Shown piece by piece: positions 35,246 to 44,853 of a stretch of 64,000 nt of DNA (within the stretch, counting starts at the first letter, position 1; each line of letters opens with the position of its first letter). Location: positions 744,001-808,000 of the forward strand of contig NZ_CP095757.1 in NCBI RefSeq assembly GCF_023093535.1. Direction: 5' to 3'. Position numbers and translations under genes: made by a program. Under the pieces are notes generated by a model. That model was not told where the DNA came from. It saw nothing but the letters and a program-made list of their open reading frames with translations, and made no database searches. Source of the DNA: Halovivax limisalsi. GTDB lineage: Archaea; Halobacteriota; Halobacteria; Halobacteriales; Natrialbaceae.

Positions 35246-36364
35246 TCATTTTAATACATTTTCATAGAGTTCCATATAGCGGTTGGCAGTCTCCTTCCAA
35301 CTATTAAGGTGTGTAGTGCTCCAGTTAGAACAATCGATGCTCATTAATGAATTTGAGTTAATCGCCGCATCCATGACCTCAGCGATCGATTCGGTATCTC
35401 CTGGATCTACGATTAGCGATTCTGGATAGGGTAGGTCCTCAAGCGCACCAATTCGGGGGCTAGTAATAACGGGAGTCCCGCAAGCAAGAGATTCAGCCAC
35501 TGGGAAGCTGAATGTTTCTCGATGCGATGGTTGGCAGAGGGCTTCAGCGCCGGAATAGAGAGCTGGTAGTTCTTCTCCGACATAGCCTAAGAATTGAACA
35601 TGACTTCCAATCCCCAACTCCTTGGTTAGCATTTTTATTCTTTCGAATTCATTCCTCTTCTTTCCAGCAAACACGAGACAGGACTCTTGGTGGTTTGTTT
35701 TAGCAAAAGCCCGAACAATCCGCTCAGTATTTTTTACCTTTCTAAAAGAGCTAACATGTAATATATAATTCTGTGGCAAATTCAGATTAACTCTAACGTC
35801 GTGAATTTCCTCCTCTTCCCGAGGATAGAAGACATCTCTATTGATGCCATGAGGGATTGTTTTGATTTTTTCCGTTGCAATTCCGTATCCAGATTTTATA
35901 TTTCCCCTCATCAGGTCTGACACGATAGTGAACCTACTAACCTTCTCACTGAATAGTTTGATAGCTGATAGAGATAACATATGATAGGGAGAGAGAATGT
36001 CCGTGAATGCGAAATCTGAGACGGGCTCATCACCACCGAAAGTGATGATCTTCTTTGCATCAACTCGCCAGAAGTAAGGGGGGATAACTTCACCCGGACA
36101 GTGTATTATATCAAGGTCATATTTATTTATCTCTCTGATATTGTTTAGCCGGTGAAGACAATTAGCTGGAACTGTCTTATAAGGGCTTCTGAAACCCACA
36201 ATCGGTATTTGGTCTAGATCCAATTCGTAACTCGCTTCGGTATTTGTCTCAACAAGAAAAAGGTCTAAATCACCCTCCTTAGCTAATGATGATAGTAGGT
36301 TCTCAGTGAACCGTTGTTTCCCACCAGAACGACGTATGAAATGCGAGCAAATCCCGACTCTCAC
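35246..36364 (-). CDS. Glycosyltransferase family 4
   Basis: This 372-residue GT-B protein has an N-terminal Gly-rich loop (FIRRSGGKQRFTENLL), IPHGINRDVFYPREE in the linker, ILHVSSFRKVKNTERIV, and the donor-site HRETFSFPVAESLACGTPVI with E-x7-E. All GT4 landmarks are present. AT-rich composition matches its neighbours. Confidence 0.92.
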   Translation of the reverse strand: MRVGICSHFIRRSGGKQRFTENLLSSLAKEGDLDLFLVETNTEASYELDLDQIPIVGFRSPYKTVPANCLHRLNNIREINKYDLDIIHCPGEVIPPYFWRVDAKKIITFGGDEPVSDFAFTDILSPYHMLSLSAIKLFSEKVSRFTIVSDLMRGNIKSGYGIATEKIKTIPHGINRDVFYPREEEEIHDVRVNLNLPQNYILHVSSFRKVKNTERIVRAFAKTNHQESCLVFAGKKRNEFERIKMLTKELGIGSHVQFLGYVGEELPALYSGAEALCQPSHRETFSFPVAESLACGTPVITSPRIGALEDLPYPESLIVDPGDTESIAEVMDAAINSNSLMSIDCSNWSTTHLNSWKETANRYMELYENVLK

Positions 36365-36476
36365 GGCTTAACTAACCTTCCTGTATCGGAATCTCCGTAG
36401 GGGCTTGAATCTTTTGCACCGGTGCATTCATCACCTTATGCGAAAGGTTCTAATGATGCCGGTCTGATTTGTGTCT

Positions 36477-37304
36477 ATGGTAGAACCGCGACTTTCTGTA
36501 GTTACTCCCTCCTATAACCAATCTCGATTTCTTGAACGTAATTTGAAATCGGTTATGGAATCAGATATTGAATCTCTTGAGCATATTGTGGTGGATGGTA
36601 ATTCAACCGACGAGACTATTGAGATCCTAGAAAAATATGAAGATGAGTATAATCTCCGGTGGGTATCAGAGGATGATGAGGGGCAAGTTGACGCGATCAA
36701 TAAAGGCATCAAAATGGCAGAAGGTGAGTGGATTGGTTGGCAAAACTCAGATGACTATTACGTGGAAAATGGCTTAGAAGCCATATACGATGCCACCTGT
36801 CATTACAAAACTTGCGATGTCCTTTATGGAGATATCGAAGTGGTAGATGAATACGGTAATCATGTCCAAAACAGATATCATACGGCCCCATCTAAGTTCA
36901 TCCAGCGGTATTATTGCAATTTCACAGCCAATCAATCGATGTTCATAAATAGGTCAGCTATGACGGATTTATTCCCCCTTTCGGAAGAATATGAGTATGC
37001 AATGGATGTCGAATTATTTTGGAGATTGCTGAATAAAAACATGGAGATGAAACACGTTCCGAGAATAGTCGGGGCCTTTCGGGTGCATGAAGATGCGAAA
37101 AGCAGCCAAGAACCGCAATTACAGACCTCACAGGGAAATGAGATAGAATCGCAATTGTACTCTCAAGCCCATTGGGAATCGATCACTCCGATGGGGGTAT
37201 TATTTTGGATGTCAGTTCTTCTTAGGTTCGGGTATATAATAATGGAAAGGAGGCCTGGTGTCATATTTACTGAACTGTCGCGTGCAATATATAATCGGTT
37301 ATGA
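36477..37304 (+). CDS. Glycosyltransferase family 2 (WcaA-like)
   Basis: This 275-residue GT-A enzyme has the family pattern LSVVTPSYNQSRFLERNL, HIVVDGNSTDET, EDDEGQVDAINKG and WQNSDDYY (the DXD-like metal site is here SDD). A membrane-associating stretch lies near the C-terminus. The ATG at 36477 is chosen; a GTG two codons upstream is possible. It overlaps the next GT4 gene by ATGA, so the two form an operon. Confidence 0.92.
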   Translation: MVEPRLSVVTPSYNQSRFLERNLKSVMESDIESLEHIVVDGNSTDETIEILEKYEDEYNLRWVSEDDEGQVDAINKGIKMAEGEWIGWQNSDDYYVENGLEAIYDATCHYKTCDVLYGDIEVVDEYGNHVQNRYHTAPSKFIQRYYCNFTANQSMFINRSAMTDLFPLSEEYEYAMDVELFWRLLNKNMEMKHVPRIVGAFRVHEDAKSSQEPQLQTSQGNEIESQLYSQAHWESITPMGVLFWMSVLLRFGYIIMERRPGVIFTELSRAIYNRL

Positions 37305-38452
37305 CTAACGACGATAAAATGGCCTTGATCTGGGCCACATCTATTCCATCTAATATTAATAGAACTAGGTTCCAACGCGCAAAGACTCTCACGGAGAACT
37401 ATCAAACTATTATTTTAGCAATTGGGGATGTACCAAGAGACATCAAGGAAAAGACGAATTCCATTCAGACCTTTCCCGATCGCTTGGTGCTACGACCACT
37501 CTTCCCCTTTTGGGTTTTGTACCATCTTTGTCCTCGATACTTTCGCGATGATAATTTAACCTATATCCACACTAGCCCACACACCGTCTCTATTTTTGTT
37601 GGCATCTTGACATCATTTACAAATAAAATGTGGATCCTTGATCTCTGGGATGATCCTCTGCTTCCCGCTTCTTCCCATCGGCCGAATGATCGGCTTCTTG
37701 CGAAAATCGGCCAAATATATGTTTCAATAACTTATAGGTTAGTGCGACCCTTTCTTGATCGGTCTGATTTGGTTATACTGGGCCTCGATAGGGGTATTCT
37801 TGAAGAGATGGGGTTCGAACCTGAAAATATATGTAATATAACAAACGGAATCTCCCCTAATATAAGGGAATCTCATGAGGATATCTCATTACCAGGATAC
37901 AATCTCACATATGTCGGACATGTGACTGAATCGAGAGGTCTTCATGAGATGCTTGACTTGGTGGAGAATGCAAAAAGTGAGATGCCGGAGGTCCGATTAA
38001 ACTTGGTTGGTACTGATTTGGAGGATCAAGCGTGGATTCAGGGGGAGATCTCATCACGAGGTCTGTCTCACCATACTCGAATAGTTGGTCAGGTCGCACA
38101 TGAAGCTGCGTTAGGTTACCTTGATGCGTCCGACGTTTGTATTTGCATTCTATCAGACGAAGTGAGAAACTACCGCTATAGCTACCCTATAAAAATTCTT
38201 GAGTTTATGTACTTCGGAAACCTAATAATTGCCTCGCCTTTACCCGGTATAGAGAGCCTTATTGGTGGCGAAGAATTCATGGTCTCTTTTGAAGACGATG
38301 ATTATGTTCGGACCCTTATGAAACACAACAATAACGAGGAATATCGGGAAAGGATTGAGCGACTATCGAGAGAGAAATCGAAATCCTACCACTGGAATTC
38401 AATTAATACTGAAATTGTATCATCGATAAATGAATTGAATGAGGGTGAATGA
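37301..38452 (+). CDS. Glycosyltransferase family 4
   Basis: This 383-residue GT-B protein shares LTYVGHVTESRGLHEMLDLV, YPIKILEFMYFGNLIIASPL and NITNGISPNI with GT4 members. The E-x7-E region is altered (KILEFMYFGN), as in the Wbu/WcaL-like subset that transfers amino sugars. Translationally coupled to the GT2 gene before it. Confidence 0.88.
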   Translation: MTNDDKMALIWATSIPSNINRTRFQRAKTLTENYQTIILAIGDVPRDIKEKTNSIQTFPDRLVLRPLFPFWVLYHLCPRYFRDDNLTYIHTSPHTVSIFVGILTSFTNKMWILDLWDDPLLPASSHRPNDRLLAKIGQIYVSITYRLVRPFLDRSDLVILGLDRGILEEMGFEPENICNITNGISPNIRESHEDISLPGYNLTYVGHVTESRGLHEMLDLVENAKSEMPEVRLNLVGTDLEDQAWIQGEISSRGLSHHTRIVGQVAHEAALGYLDASDVCICILSDEVRNYRYSYPIKILEFMYFGNLIIASPLPGIESLIGGEEFMVSFEDDDYVRTLMKHNNNEEYRERIERLSREKSKSYHWNSINTEIVSSINELNEGE

Positions 38453-38578
38453 AGATTACACACCCATTTTTAGCTTCATATTTGTCACTCTCCGAACATA
38501 TATCCGACTATTGAGCCATATTCGATTTATGATGGTAAACAAAAGGTATTATGTTCCTTCTGGTGGTGTGATAGGGAC

Positions 38579-39517
38579 ATGCAGGAAATGAGGGTGCTTA
38601 TCACCGGTGGGGCAGGGTTTATCGGATCAAATTTAGCCCACACCCTGTCTCAGAAAAATGATGTTATCGTTGTTGACGATGAGTATCTCGGAACTCCAGA
38701 GAACTTACCAACTGATGTCGAATATTACAACCGAAGTGTCCTTGAGGAAAATCTCCCAACCGACGTCGATGTTGTATTCCACCTCGCGGCGCTCTCCTCT
38801 TATGCAATGCACGAAGAGGACCCCCAGAAGGGGGCTCGAGTCAATGTGGAAGGCTTCGCCAATGTCGTCGAGCAAGCGCGCCGGGATGGGTGCGATACTA
38901 TCGTCTATGCTTCTACTTCCTCAATTTACGGCAGCCGAACCGAACCCTCGCCGGTCGACATGGATGTCACGGTCAAAACTGGATACGAAGCCTCCAAACT
39001 GGCCCGCGAACGGTACGGAGAGTATTTCGCAAATCACTACGACATGGCGGTCGCAGGCATGCGCTTCTTCTCGGTCTATCAGGGCTACGGAGGCGCGGAA
39101 AAACACAAAGGCGAGTACGCAAACGTCATCGCCCAGTTTGCCGATGATATCGCGAATGGGGAGTCACCGGTTCTCTACGGAGACGGCACGCAGACGCGCG
39201 ACTTCACGCACGTTTCTGACATCGTTCGCGGACTTGTTCTCGCCGCGGAGAATGAACTGACCAGTGTTTACAATCTCGGCACGGGCGAGGCCTACAGTTT
39301 CAACACTGTCGTAGAGATGCTTAACGCCGAACTCGGGACTGAAGTCGAACCCGAGTACGTCGAGAACCCGATTCCCGAGGATGTCTACGTTCACGATACC
39401 TGCGCCGACACGTCGGCGTTCGAATCCGCCACCGGGTGGGAACCAGAGGTCGACTTCGAGGAGGGACTTCGCCGCGTGTGTTCCCAGTACACGTCGGCCG
39501 AGCCCGCATCGGATTAA
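38579..39517 (+). CDS. UDP-sugar 4-epimerase-like SDR
   Basis: This 312-residue extended SDR has GGAGFIGSN near residue 10, HLAALSSYAMHEEDP, and catalytic YEASK. LYGDGTQTRDFTHVSDIVRG is the typical substrate-side loop of UDP-glucose or UDP-GlcNAc 4-epimerases. The start may be either ATG at 38579 or the one three codons on (38588). It follows the glycosyltransferases, and its GC content is closer to the chromosome average. Confidence 0.87.
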   Translation: MQEMRVLITGGAGFIGSNLAHTLSQKNDVIVVDDEYLGTPENLPTDVEYYNRSVLEENLPTDVDVVFHLAALSSYAMHEEDPQKGARVNVEGFANVVEQARRDGCDTIVYASTSSIYGSRTEPSPVDMDVTVKTGYEASKLARERYGEYFANHYDMAVAGMRFFSVYQGYGGAEKHKGEYANVIAQFADDIANGESPVLYGDGTQTRDFTHVSDIVRGLVLAAENELTSVYNLGTGEAYSFNTVVEMLNAELGTEVEPEYVENPIPEDVYVHDTCADTSAFESATGWEPEVDFEEGLRRVCSQYTSAEPASD

Positions 39518-39628
39518 TAGGGGGAGTCGACTATAGAGTCTACTTCTGAACGGTAAGTGCCCCTCAGGGTCCGTGAAGCGTTGAAGAGGATTTCCTTGAA
39601 GGTACTCATCACTCGATCTTCCGTGGTT

Positions 39629-40605
39629 CTAGACCTGCAGTGTCCGGAGTACGGCGGTCGGTTCCGATGGCTGCGGTGGCCCTGTCAGGGACTCGGACAG
39701 CGAGAATTCCGTAAGCGCCGCCTCCTTGTCGATGATTGTCGAACTCCGATGGACGTGGTCGAGCGTTGCATTCGGAAGCCGATCGGTGACTTTACATCGG
39801 CGTTGATCACCGTCGCACCGCTCATGACGTGGACTTTGGTACCGATTATTGAATCCACCACAGTGGCCGAGTCAGTAATCAGCGAGTCGCCAGCAAGGAT
39901 CCGATTGATGGCGCGAGGTAACTTCTGACGTCCCGATGCCGAACCACGCACTATCGAACGAGAACGCGTACGTCGGTTCTCGTTCTTCCAGCCTGGACGA
40001 CCTATCCCGGTTCGTCGGCGTTGCTGCCATCATCGGCGTCCATCTCGAGCAGCAACAGCGACTGCGGTGAAATGCGTAGCAGGTCACCGAGACAACTGTA
40101 CGCTTCGAATCGGATAATTTCTTGGGAGAAATGAATATAGTCCCCGTTCAACCCGGACGAGTCCGTACGATAGCGCACGGTTTCCGGAGCCCACATCGCA
40201 AACTGCGAGCGTCGGCACGTTCCGTTGCTGAAAGTACTCGACGAAGTTAGAGATCCCGAAGCCGATTGTTAGATTGACTACCGCAATAGCGAGAAGCTCG
40301 TCGTTGACGCTTTACCGATTAACGACCTTTGAGCGAACGGACGACGCCGAATTTATCGCCCTCCCTGGTTGTCTCTTTGACGGCCGGTGGGGGTTTCGCA
40401 ATTCTGCTGGCAGAGAGTAAGAGACGGATGCGGTGGAGAATTGTTCGTCCGTACTGACGAGCAGTTGGTTAATCCATTTGTACGACTCTGCCTTCTCGAA
40501 GGTCCGATCGATGACGGTCAATTCACCGATTCGGAGATGATTCTTAGATGTATGCTTTGTTATCGGCGGAAGGCGGAGGGTACATCTGCCGGCACGAGAT
40601 ACTGC
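39629..40605 (-). pseudogene. Decayed sugar-1-phosphate nucleotidyltransferase
   Basis: Fragments in order from the N-terminus: LRLPPITKHTSKNHLRIGEL (degenerate pyrophosphorylase loop), VIDRTFEKAESYKWINQLLV, NFVEYFQQRNVPTLAVCDVG, YGLVRVERG, SPQSLLLLEMDADDGSNADE then PG, YAFSFDSAWFGIGTSE, and the hexapeptide-repeat C-terminus (DSLITDSATVVDSIIG; KVHVMSGATVINADV). These cover nearly a whole haloarchaeal glucose-1-phosphate thymidylyl/uridylyltransferase. At least four frame shifts and a lost start show it is dead. Its last codons end at TAG (39629-39631). Confidence 0.85.
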
Positions 40606-40624
40606 GTCAATTGTTTTGTTGTCC

Positions 40625-41953
40625 TTATTGATTACTACTGTCGGAGAATTCTCGAAGATGTGCGTTGAGCGAGTGGAGGATGATTGAGGAGAAGGTCATG
40701 AAGGTCCCAGTTAGGGCAAAAAGAGCTGTGACAAGCGCGAACCCGACAGAGAACGTGTCCGTGGTCAGATAATTGGAGATCGTCAGGTAGCCGAATGTGA
40801 ACCCAACGATGATGCACACTGTCCCGGGGAGGCCGAGGGCGAGTATCGGCCGCTCACGTTCGATTGTCCTCAGAATGTTACTGACCAGCGTCAACCCGTG
40901 AGCGACTGGATTATGGCTACTTGGGTCGTCCACGTCGTAGGAGATCGTGGTGGGGACCTCTTCGACATCGTAATTGTGTCGATGAGCATGATACAGGATG
41001 TCTGTACTTGCGCTCATTTTCGATCCAATGGAATCGTCTTCGCTTAACGATTCGATCGCTCGTCGATTATAAACACGAAATCCGCTTTGCGTATCTTGAA
41101 TCCACGACCGTCGCCGGAGGATCCCCATACTCAGGTTCGTGAGCGTGTTTACGACCGTCAGGCCGAACCGCCGATAGAACGGGAGGTCTGTTTTCGTTCC
41201 CTCCAGAAACCGATTCCCGATGAGAATCTCCGCCCCGCTTTCCTGCTGTTGGCGGACGAATTCAGGAATGTCGTGGGGATTGTGCTGGCCGTCGCCGTCG
41301 AGAATGACGAGGTGATTCGCTCCTCGCTCGTTGGCTTCACCGAATAACGTCTGGAGCGCGCTACCGTATCCGCGATTCTCCGAGTGAGAAACGACAGCCG
41401 CACCACTTTCTAACGCCTCGCTTGCCGTGGTATCAGAGCTGGCGTCGTCGACGACGATAACTTCGTCCGCGTAATTCGCCGCTGCGGATACGACTTCCCC
41501 GACCGTACCCGCTTCGTTGTACGCCGGAATCCCGACGACGATATCCGGTCCTTCGGACAGTGTCGCTGCCTCCGTCACCGTTTCTTCTGGTTCGTATGCC
41601 TCGAGACTGCGGTCGAAGTCTATGCGTGCTGATTCGTCAGTATGCAGGATGAGTCCGCCCCGCTCGCGCAGATTGGCATACCCTTCGAGGATCTCTCGTA
41701 AACCGCCTTCTTGCTGTGGTGACCCCTCAACGTCGAGGACTTTCGCACCGAATCGCTGGGCGATTCGCGTAACAGGGCTCTCACCGCACATTGAAACGAG
41801 TACGACCTCGAAACCGCGTTCTCGGGCCTCAAGGATATTTTCGAGAGCGATCGGGTTGTGGCCGACGAGAAACCCGAGAACGGGGTCTTCCTGACCGAGG
41901 GACTGGCCCTGTCTTTCTTGCTCCATTTCCTGCACCGGTTTGCTCTCAGACAT
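40625..41953 (-). CDS. GT2 dolichyl-phosphate-sugar-synthase-like enzyme with N-terminal extension
   Basis: This 442-residue protein has a GT-A domain (PDIVVGIPAYNEAGTVGEVV, VIVVDDASSDTT, LVILDGDGQHNP with its metal-binding DGDGQH) like DPM1/AglJ. Two transmembrane helices follow at the C-terminus (LPGTVCIIVGFTFGYLTIS; ALVTALFALTGTFMTF). About 130 extra N-terminal residues (VLGFLVGHNPIALENILEA) form a separate domain seen in haloarchaeal homologues. The likely reaction charges dolichyl phosphate with a sugar at the cytoplasmic face. Confidence 0.9.
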   Translation of the reverse strand: MSESKPVQEMEQERQGQSLGQEDPVLGFLVGHNPIALENILEARERGFEVVLVSMCGESPVTRIAQRFGAKVLDVEGSPQQEGGLREILEGYANLRERGGLILHTDESARIDFDRSLEAYEPEETVTEAATLSEGPDIVVGIPAYNEAGTVGEVVSAAANYADEVIVVDDASSDTTASEALESGAAVVSHSENRGYGSALQTLFGEANERGANHLVILDGDGQHNPHDIPEFVRQQQESGAEILIGNRFLEGTKTDLPFYRRFGLTVVNTLTNLSMGILRRRSWIQDTQSGFRVYNRRAIESLSEDDSIGSKMSASTDILYHAHRHNYDVEEVPTTISYDVDDPSSHNPVAHGLTLVSNILRTIERERPILALGLPGTVCIIVGFTFGYLTISNYLTTDTFSVGFALVTALFALTGTFMTFSSIILHSLNAHLREFSDSSNQ

Positions 41954-43433
41954 CCGGTTCCGTCACCTCCTCAAATGGGATGATGGGTCGAGTTGAGGTA
42001 GTGCTATTGGCAGAAATCACTGCCAGTATCATCTCTTCGTCGTACGCGTACCCTCTGGTAGCGCCCGAATTGAACGATCTGGTGGGGGTCCTAAGTGGCA
42101 TGTCTCGTCCGACTGTATTCGTCTATGGCTTGAATGTCGCACCGCCGGTAAATATCTATCGCGTTTGACCTGTCGATATGCTTGTATAAGATATCACCAA
42201 CCGTTGTATGTGTTGCCTCCTCTTCCATTGACTAGTACCGTAACTGGTATCGTGGACCCGTTGTGTTTGTTGATCCTGATCATCATGCTGGTCAATATGA
42301 CCGATGGGTAAAGACATACATCCCAATGCATTAGGCAATTCTGGCGCTGGTCCAACCGAAAATCCCATGAGCTATTTCCACTGGTGGAACCGGAGAATCT
42401 CGATGGTTATGGAGTCCGTATGCTGCAAACCCATACTCAACATTGGTCGATATATACGCGGCAAAATTTAGGATACAAACACTCTAGCTCGATGAACGGC
42501 TGATGTGATCGTTCGAATTCTGGTGGAGATATCTACAGGAGACGGCTAGGTCCGTCGTTCCACAATGGCCGATCCGTGAGCGGACCGAACTGTACAGCCC
42601 GTTTGGCCTTCGATCGAGGCGTAAAGTAGGCACACGGCCCGCATCAAACCGGTTTGACTCCATAGATGGTGATAACCTCTATCACAACTGATGTTCTTGG
42701 CACCCTTTGACTCACGGGACCATATCTCGACTCTGAACGAAGTGGCGAATCCTCGGCTCGTGGGTAGTATCGGAGAGTCATTGGCGTTCGTGCAGTGGGT
42801 TGGACTGTCGGAAACCGCCGAGTCGAACACTGTTGAACGCGATCAACGCTACGTATCGAAGCGTCCGTGCCATCGTCGCGTGGCTGACGTCCAGGAGCAT
42901 CAGCGAGCCGGAGGCCGAGCGCGCCGGCCGGCACCGATTCAGGACAGGTGAAACAGAACGAACGTCGTCGTTCGCCGCGTTCAATCGATGAACCATGCAC
43001 CGAATTAATCTCGAAACCAATCTCGGGCGGCGAAATATCCGATGATGATCTATACTCCACTAGACCCCTAGGGCCCCCTAGCGAACCTTGGTCCTCGGCG
43101 ACGTCTGCCGAGACAGTACCTTCGGTGTATCGAAATTTGAACCCGCAGTTTGATGGAACTTGTGATTACCCTAGCGGGTGGGGTTTGACGGGTCTCCGCT
43201 CAGCACCCCTCTAATTTGAGTTATTCCCGTCCAATACAGTTTGATGTAAGAAAACGATTGAGGAATAGTAATCGTAACGTATTGATCGGATGCCTGTACT
43301 GTACTAAGTGTGAACGCAATTCGGTGTACTAGTATTATGACTATTCCACGACCGCCGATTCAAAGCCACCGAGAACTGAACGACATTTCGGTCAGTAGGT
43401 TTATGCGACCTCCCCGAAACAGAGCGGACTGTA
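41954..43433. other. About 1.5 kb without an intact gene, CTAG-rich patch
   Basis: No complete gene is found. A 55-codon rightward frame at 42304-42471 (SYFHWWNRRISMVM) and leftward frames over 42640-43060 (LMLLDVSHATMARTLRYVAL) look like fragments, possibly of a membrane protein. Between 43040 and 43180 the tetramer CTAG, normally rare in haloarchaea, appears four times. Likely an erased insertion or gene. Confidence 0.4.
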
Positions 43434-43598
43434 ATGCAAGAGGCTACGGTTGGTACGAAAGAACGCCCCCTCCTCGAGCGACTTGCTGGCCGGACGTGCG
43501 AATTTTGCAGTTCTGGAAGTCTCGCCCGGGAACAATACAACGGAAACGATGCGGTCGTCTGTCGGGAGTGTGGGACGCCGACGATGCAACTCTACTGA
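43434..43598 (+). CDS. Small double-CxxC zinc-finger protein
   Basis: This 54-residue protein has CEFC and CREC motifs 21 residues apart, ending CGTPTMQLY, which suggests one zinc-ribbon. It resembles the numerous haloarchaeal micro-proteins with paired CxxC motifs. A TATA-like TTTATG (43400-43405) lies about 30 bases before the ATG, fitting a near-leaderless transcript. It is convergent with the SDR gene at 43612, 13 bases away. Function is unknown. Confidence 0.75.
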   Translation: MQEATVGTKERPLLERLAGRTCEFCSSGSLAREQYNGNDAVVCRECGTPTMQLY

Positions 43599-43611
43599 GT
43601 ACGAGAACGAT

Positions 43612-44541
43612 TCACGCAACTTCCGAGTGGACCGCCATCCGAGACAGACACTCTTCTAGTGCCATCGTGGGTTCGTATCCCAACCGCTCCTGAGCGTTCG
43701 TGATGTCGGCCTGGCTTTCCTGAACGGCTACCTCACGATCCGATTCGTAGACGATCTCGGCGCCCGGATCAACTCGATCCCGAACCAGTCGGGCCAGTGT
43801 CCCCACAGAAGCGGCCTCCCCGCTGCCGACGTTGAACGCCTCGCCGACGTGCGTCGTCGTCGCCGCTCGCATCGTCGCGCGAACCACGTCCGAGACGTGT
43901 ACGAAGTCGCGGGTCTGCGAACCGTCGCCGTAAACCGTGATTGCGCCGTCGTCATCTAGCTGCTCCAGAAACGCACCGAGCAGTCCACACAGCGAGTCGT
44001 CCGTTGCGTCGGGGCCGAAGATGTTGAAGTACCGGAGCGCGACGGTTTCGACGTCGTACCGCTCGCACCACAGTCGCGTGTAGTGGTCGCGCAGGAGTTC
44101 CTGCTCCCCGTACAGGGTCACTGGCGCCGTCGGACCGGACTCGGAAACCGGATCCGATTGCCCATCGCCGTAGAGGGCCGCGCTCGTCGCAACCACGACT
44201 CGAACGTCGAGCTCCCGGGCCAGTTCGAGCACAGTGAGCGTGGAACCGACGGTCGTCGCGTGCGACGCTCGCGGGTTCGACCGCGTTGCCTCGTCGCCGC
44301 TGGTGGCCGCGAGGTGAAAGACGACGTCGACACCTGTCATCGCCTCCCGTAGCGCAGCCTCGTCCCGGACGTCGCCCTCGAACACGATCGCCTCGTCGGG
44401 AACTCGATCGCGGTCGTTCGACCGGAAGTGATCGAACGCGATCACGGTGTTCGTCTCGACGAGCTCCTCGACGAGGTGACACCCGACGAACCCCGCGGCG
44501 CCGGTGACGAGCGCCGTCGCATTTTGAAGTGACCCCTGCAT
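43612..44541 (-). CDS. NAD-epimerase-like SDR with catalytic Lys replaced by Glu
   Basis: This 309-residue protein has GAAGFVGCH at 15-23, HLAAT, ATSAALYG, and YGDGSQTRDFVHVSDVVRA, as in UDP-glucose 4-epimerases. The catalytic YxxxK reads YGEQE (Tyr144, Glu148, codon GAA at 44098-44100), so the Lys is missing. The gene otherwise has no lesion. It may be catalytically dead, act as a binding or regulatory partner, or differ by a recent point mutation. A TATA box (44561-44571) fits a leaderless start at 44541. Confidence 0.85.
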   Translation of the reverse strand: MQGSLQNATALVTGAAGFVGCHLVEELVETNTVIAFDHFRSNDRDRVPDEAIVFEGDVRDEAALREAMTGVDVVFHLAATSGDEATRSNPRASHATTVGSTLTVLELARELDVRVVVATSAALYGDGQSDPVSESGPTAPVTLYGEQELLRDHYTRLWCERYDVETVALRYFNIFGPDATDDSLCGLLGAFLEQLDDDGAITVYGDGSQTRDFVHVSDVVRATMRAATTTHVGEAFNVGSGEAASVGTLARLVRDRVDPGAEIVYESDREVAVQESQADITNAQERLGYEPTMALEECLSRMAVHSEVA

Positions 44542-44853
44542 CCGTTTCTTCGTACGACCGCTATGTTAATAGTTACCGCCCCATTATCCTGCGCGGATCT
44601 ACCGACGGGTACGCGGTGATTGCCCGTCTCGGCACCGATTTCAGCGACTCCCAAACAATCGATTCGTGAAATAATCTCCCATCCAATTCAGAGAGTATGT
44701 GATGAAGGCCGCACCCGTATACATTTTCGTAGAACTCTCAACCGACACGACGATTCAACGCGACGACAACTGGCGGAGAGCGCACTCCGCTCCCACCGGA
44801 AGTTATGCCAACCTTTTTCAGGGAAGACAGTTATTCAGATACTGAGTAACCCC
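44542..44853. promoter_or_regulatory. Divergent promoter region between SDR genes
   Basis: The left half holds the minus-strand TATA box TATTAACATAG (44561-44571). The right half holds AGTTATTCAG (44829-44838), about 20 bases before the sulfoquinovose-synthase ATG. No gene is seen between them. Confidence 0.5.
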
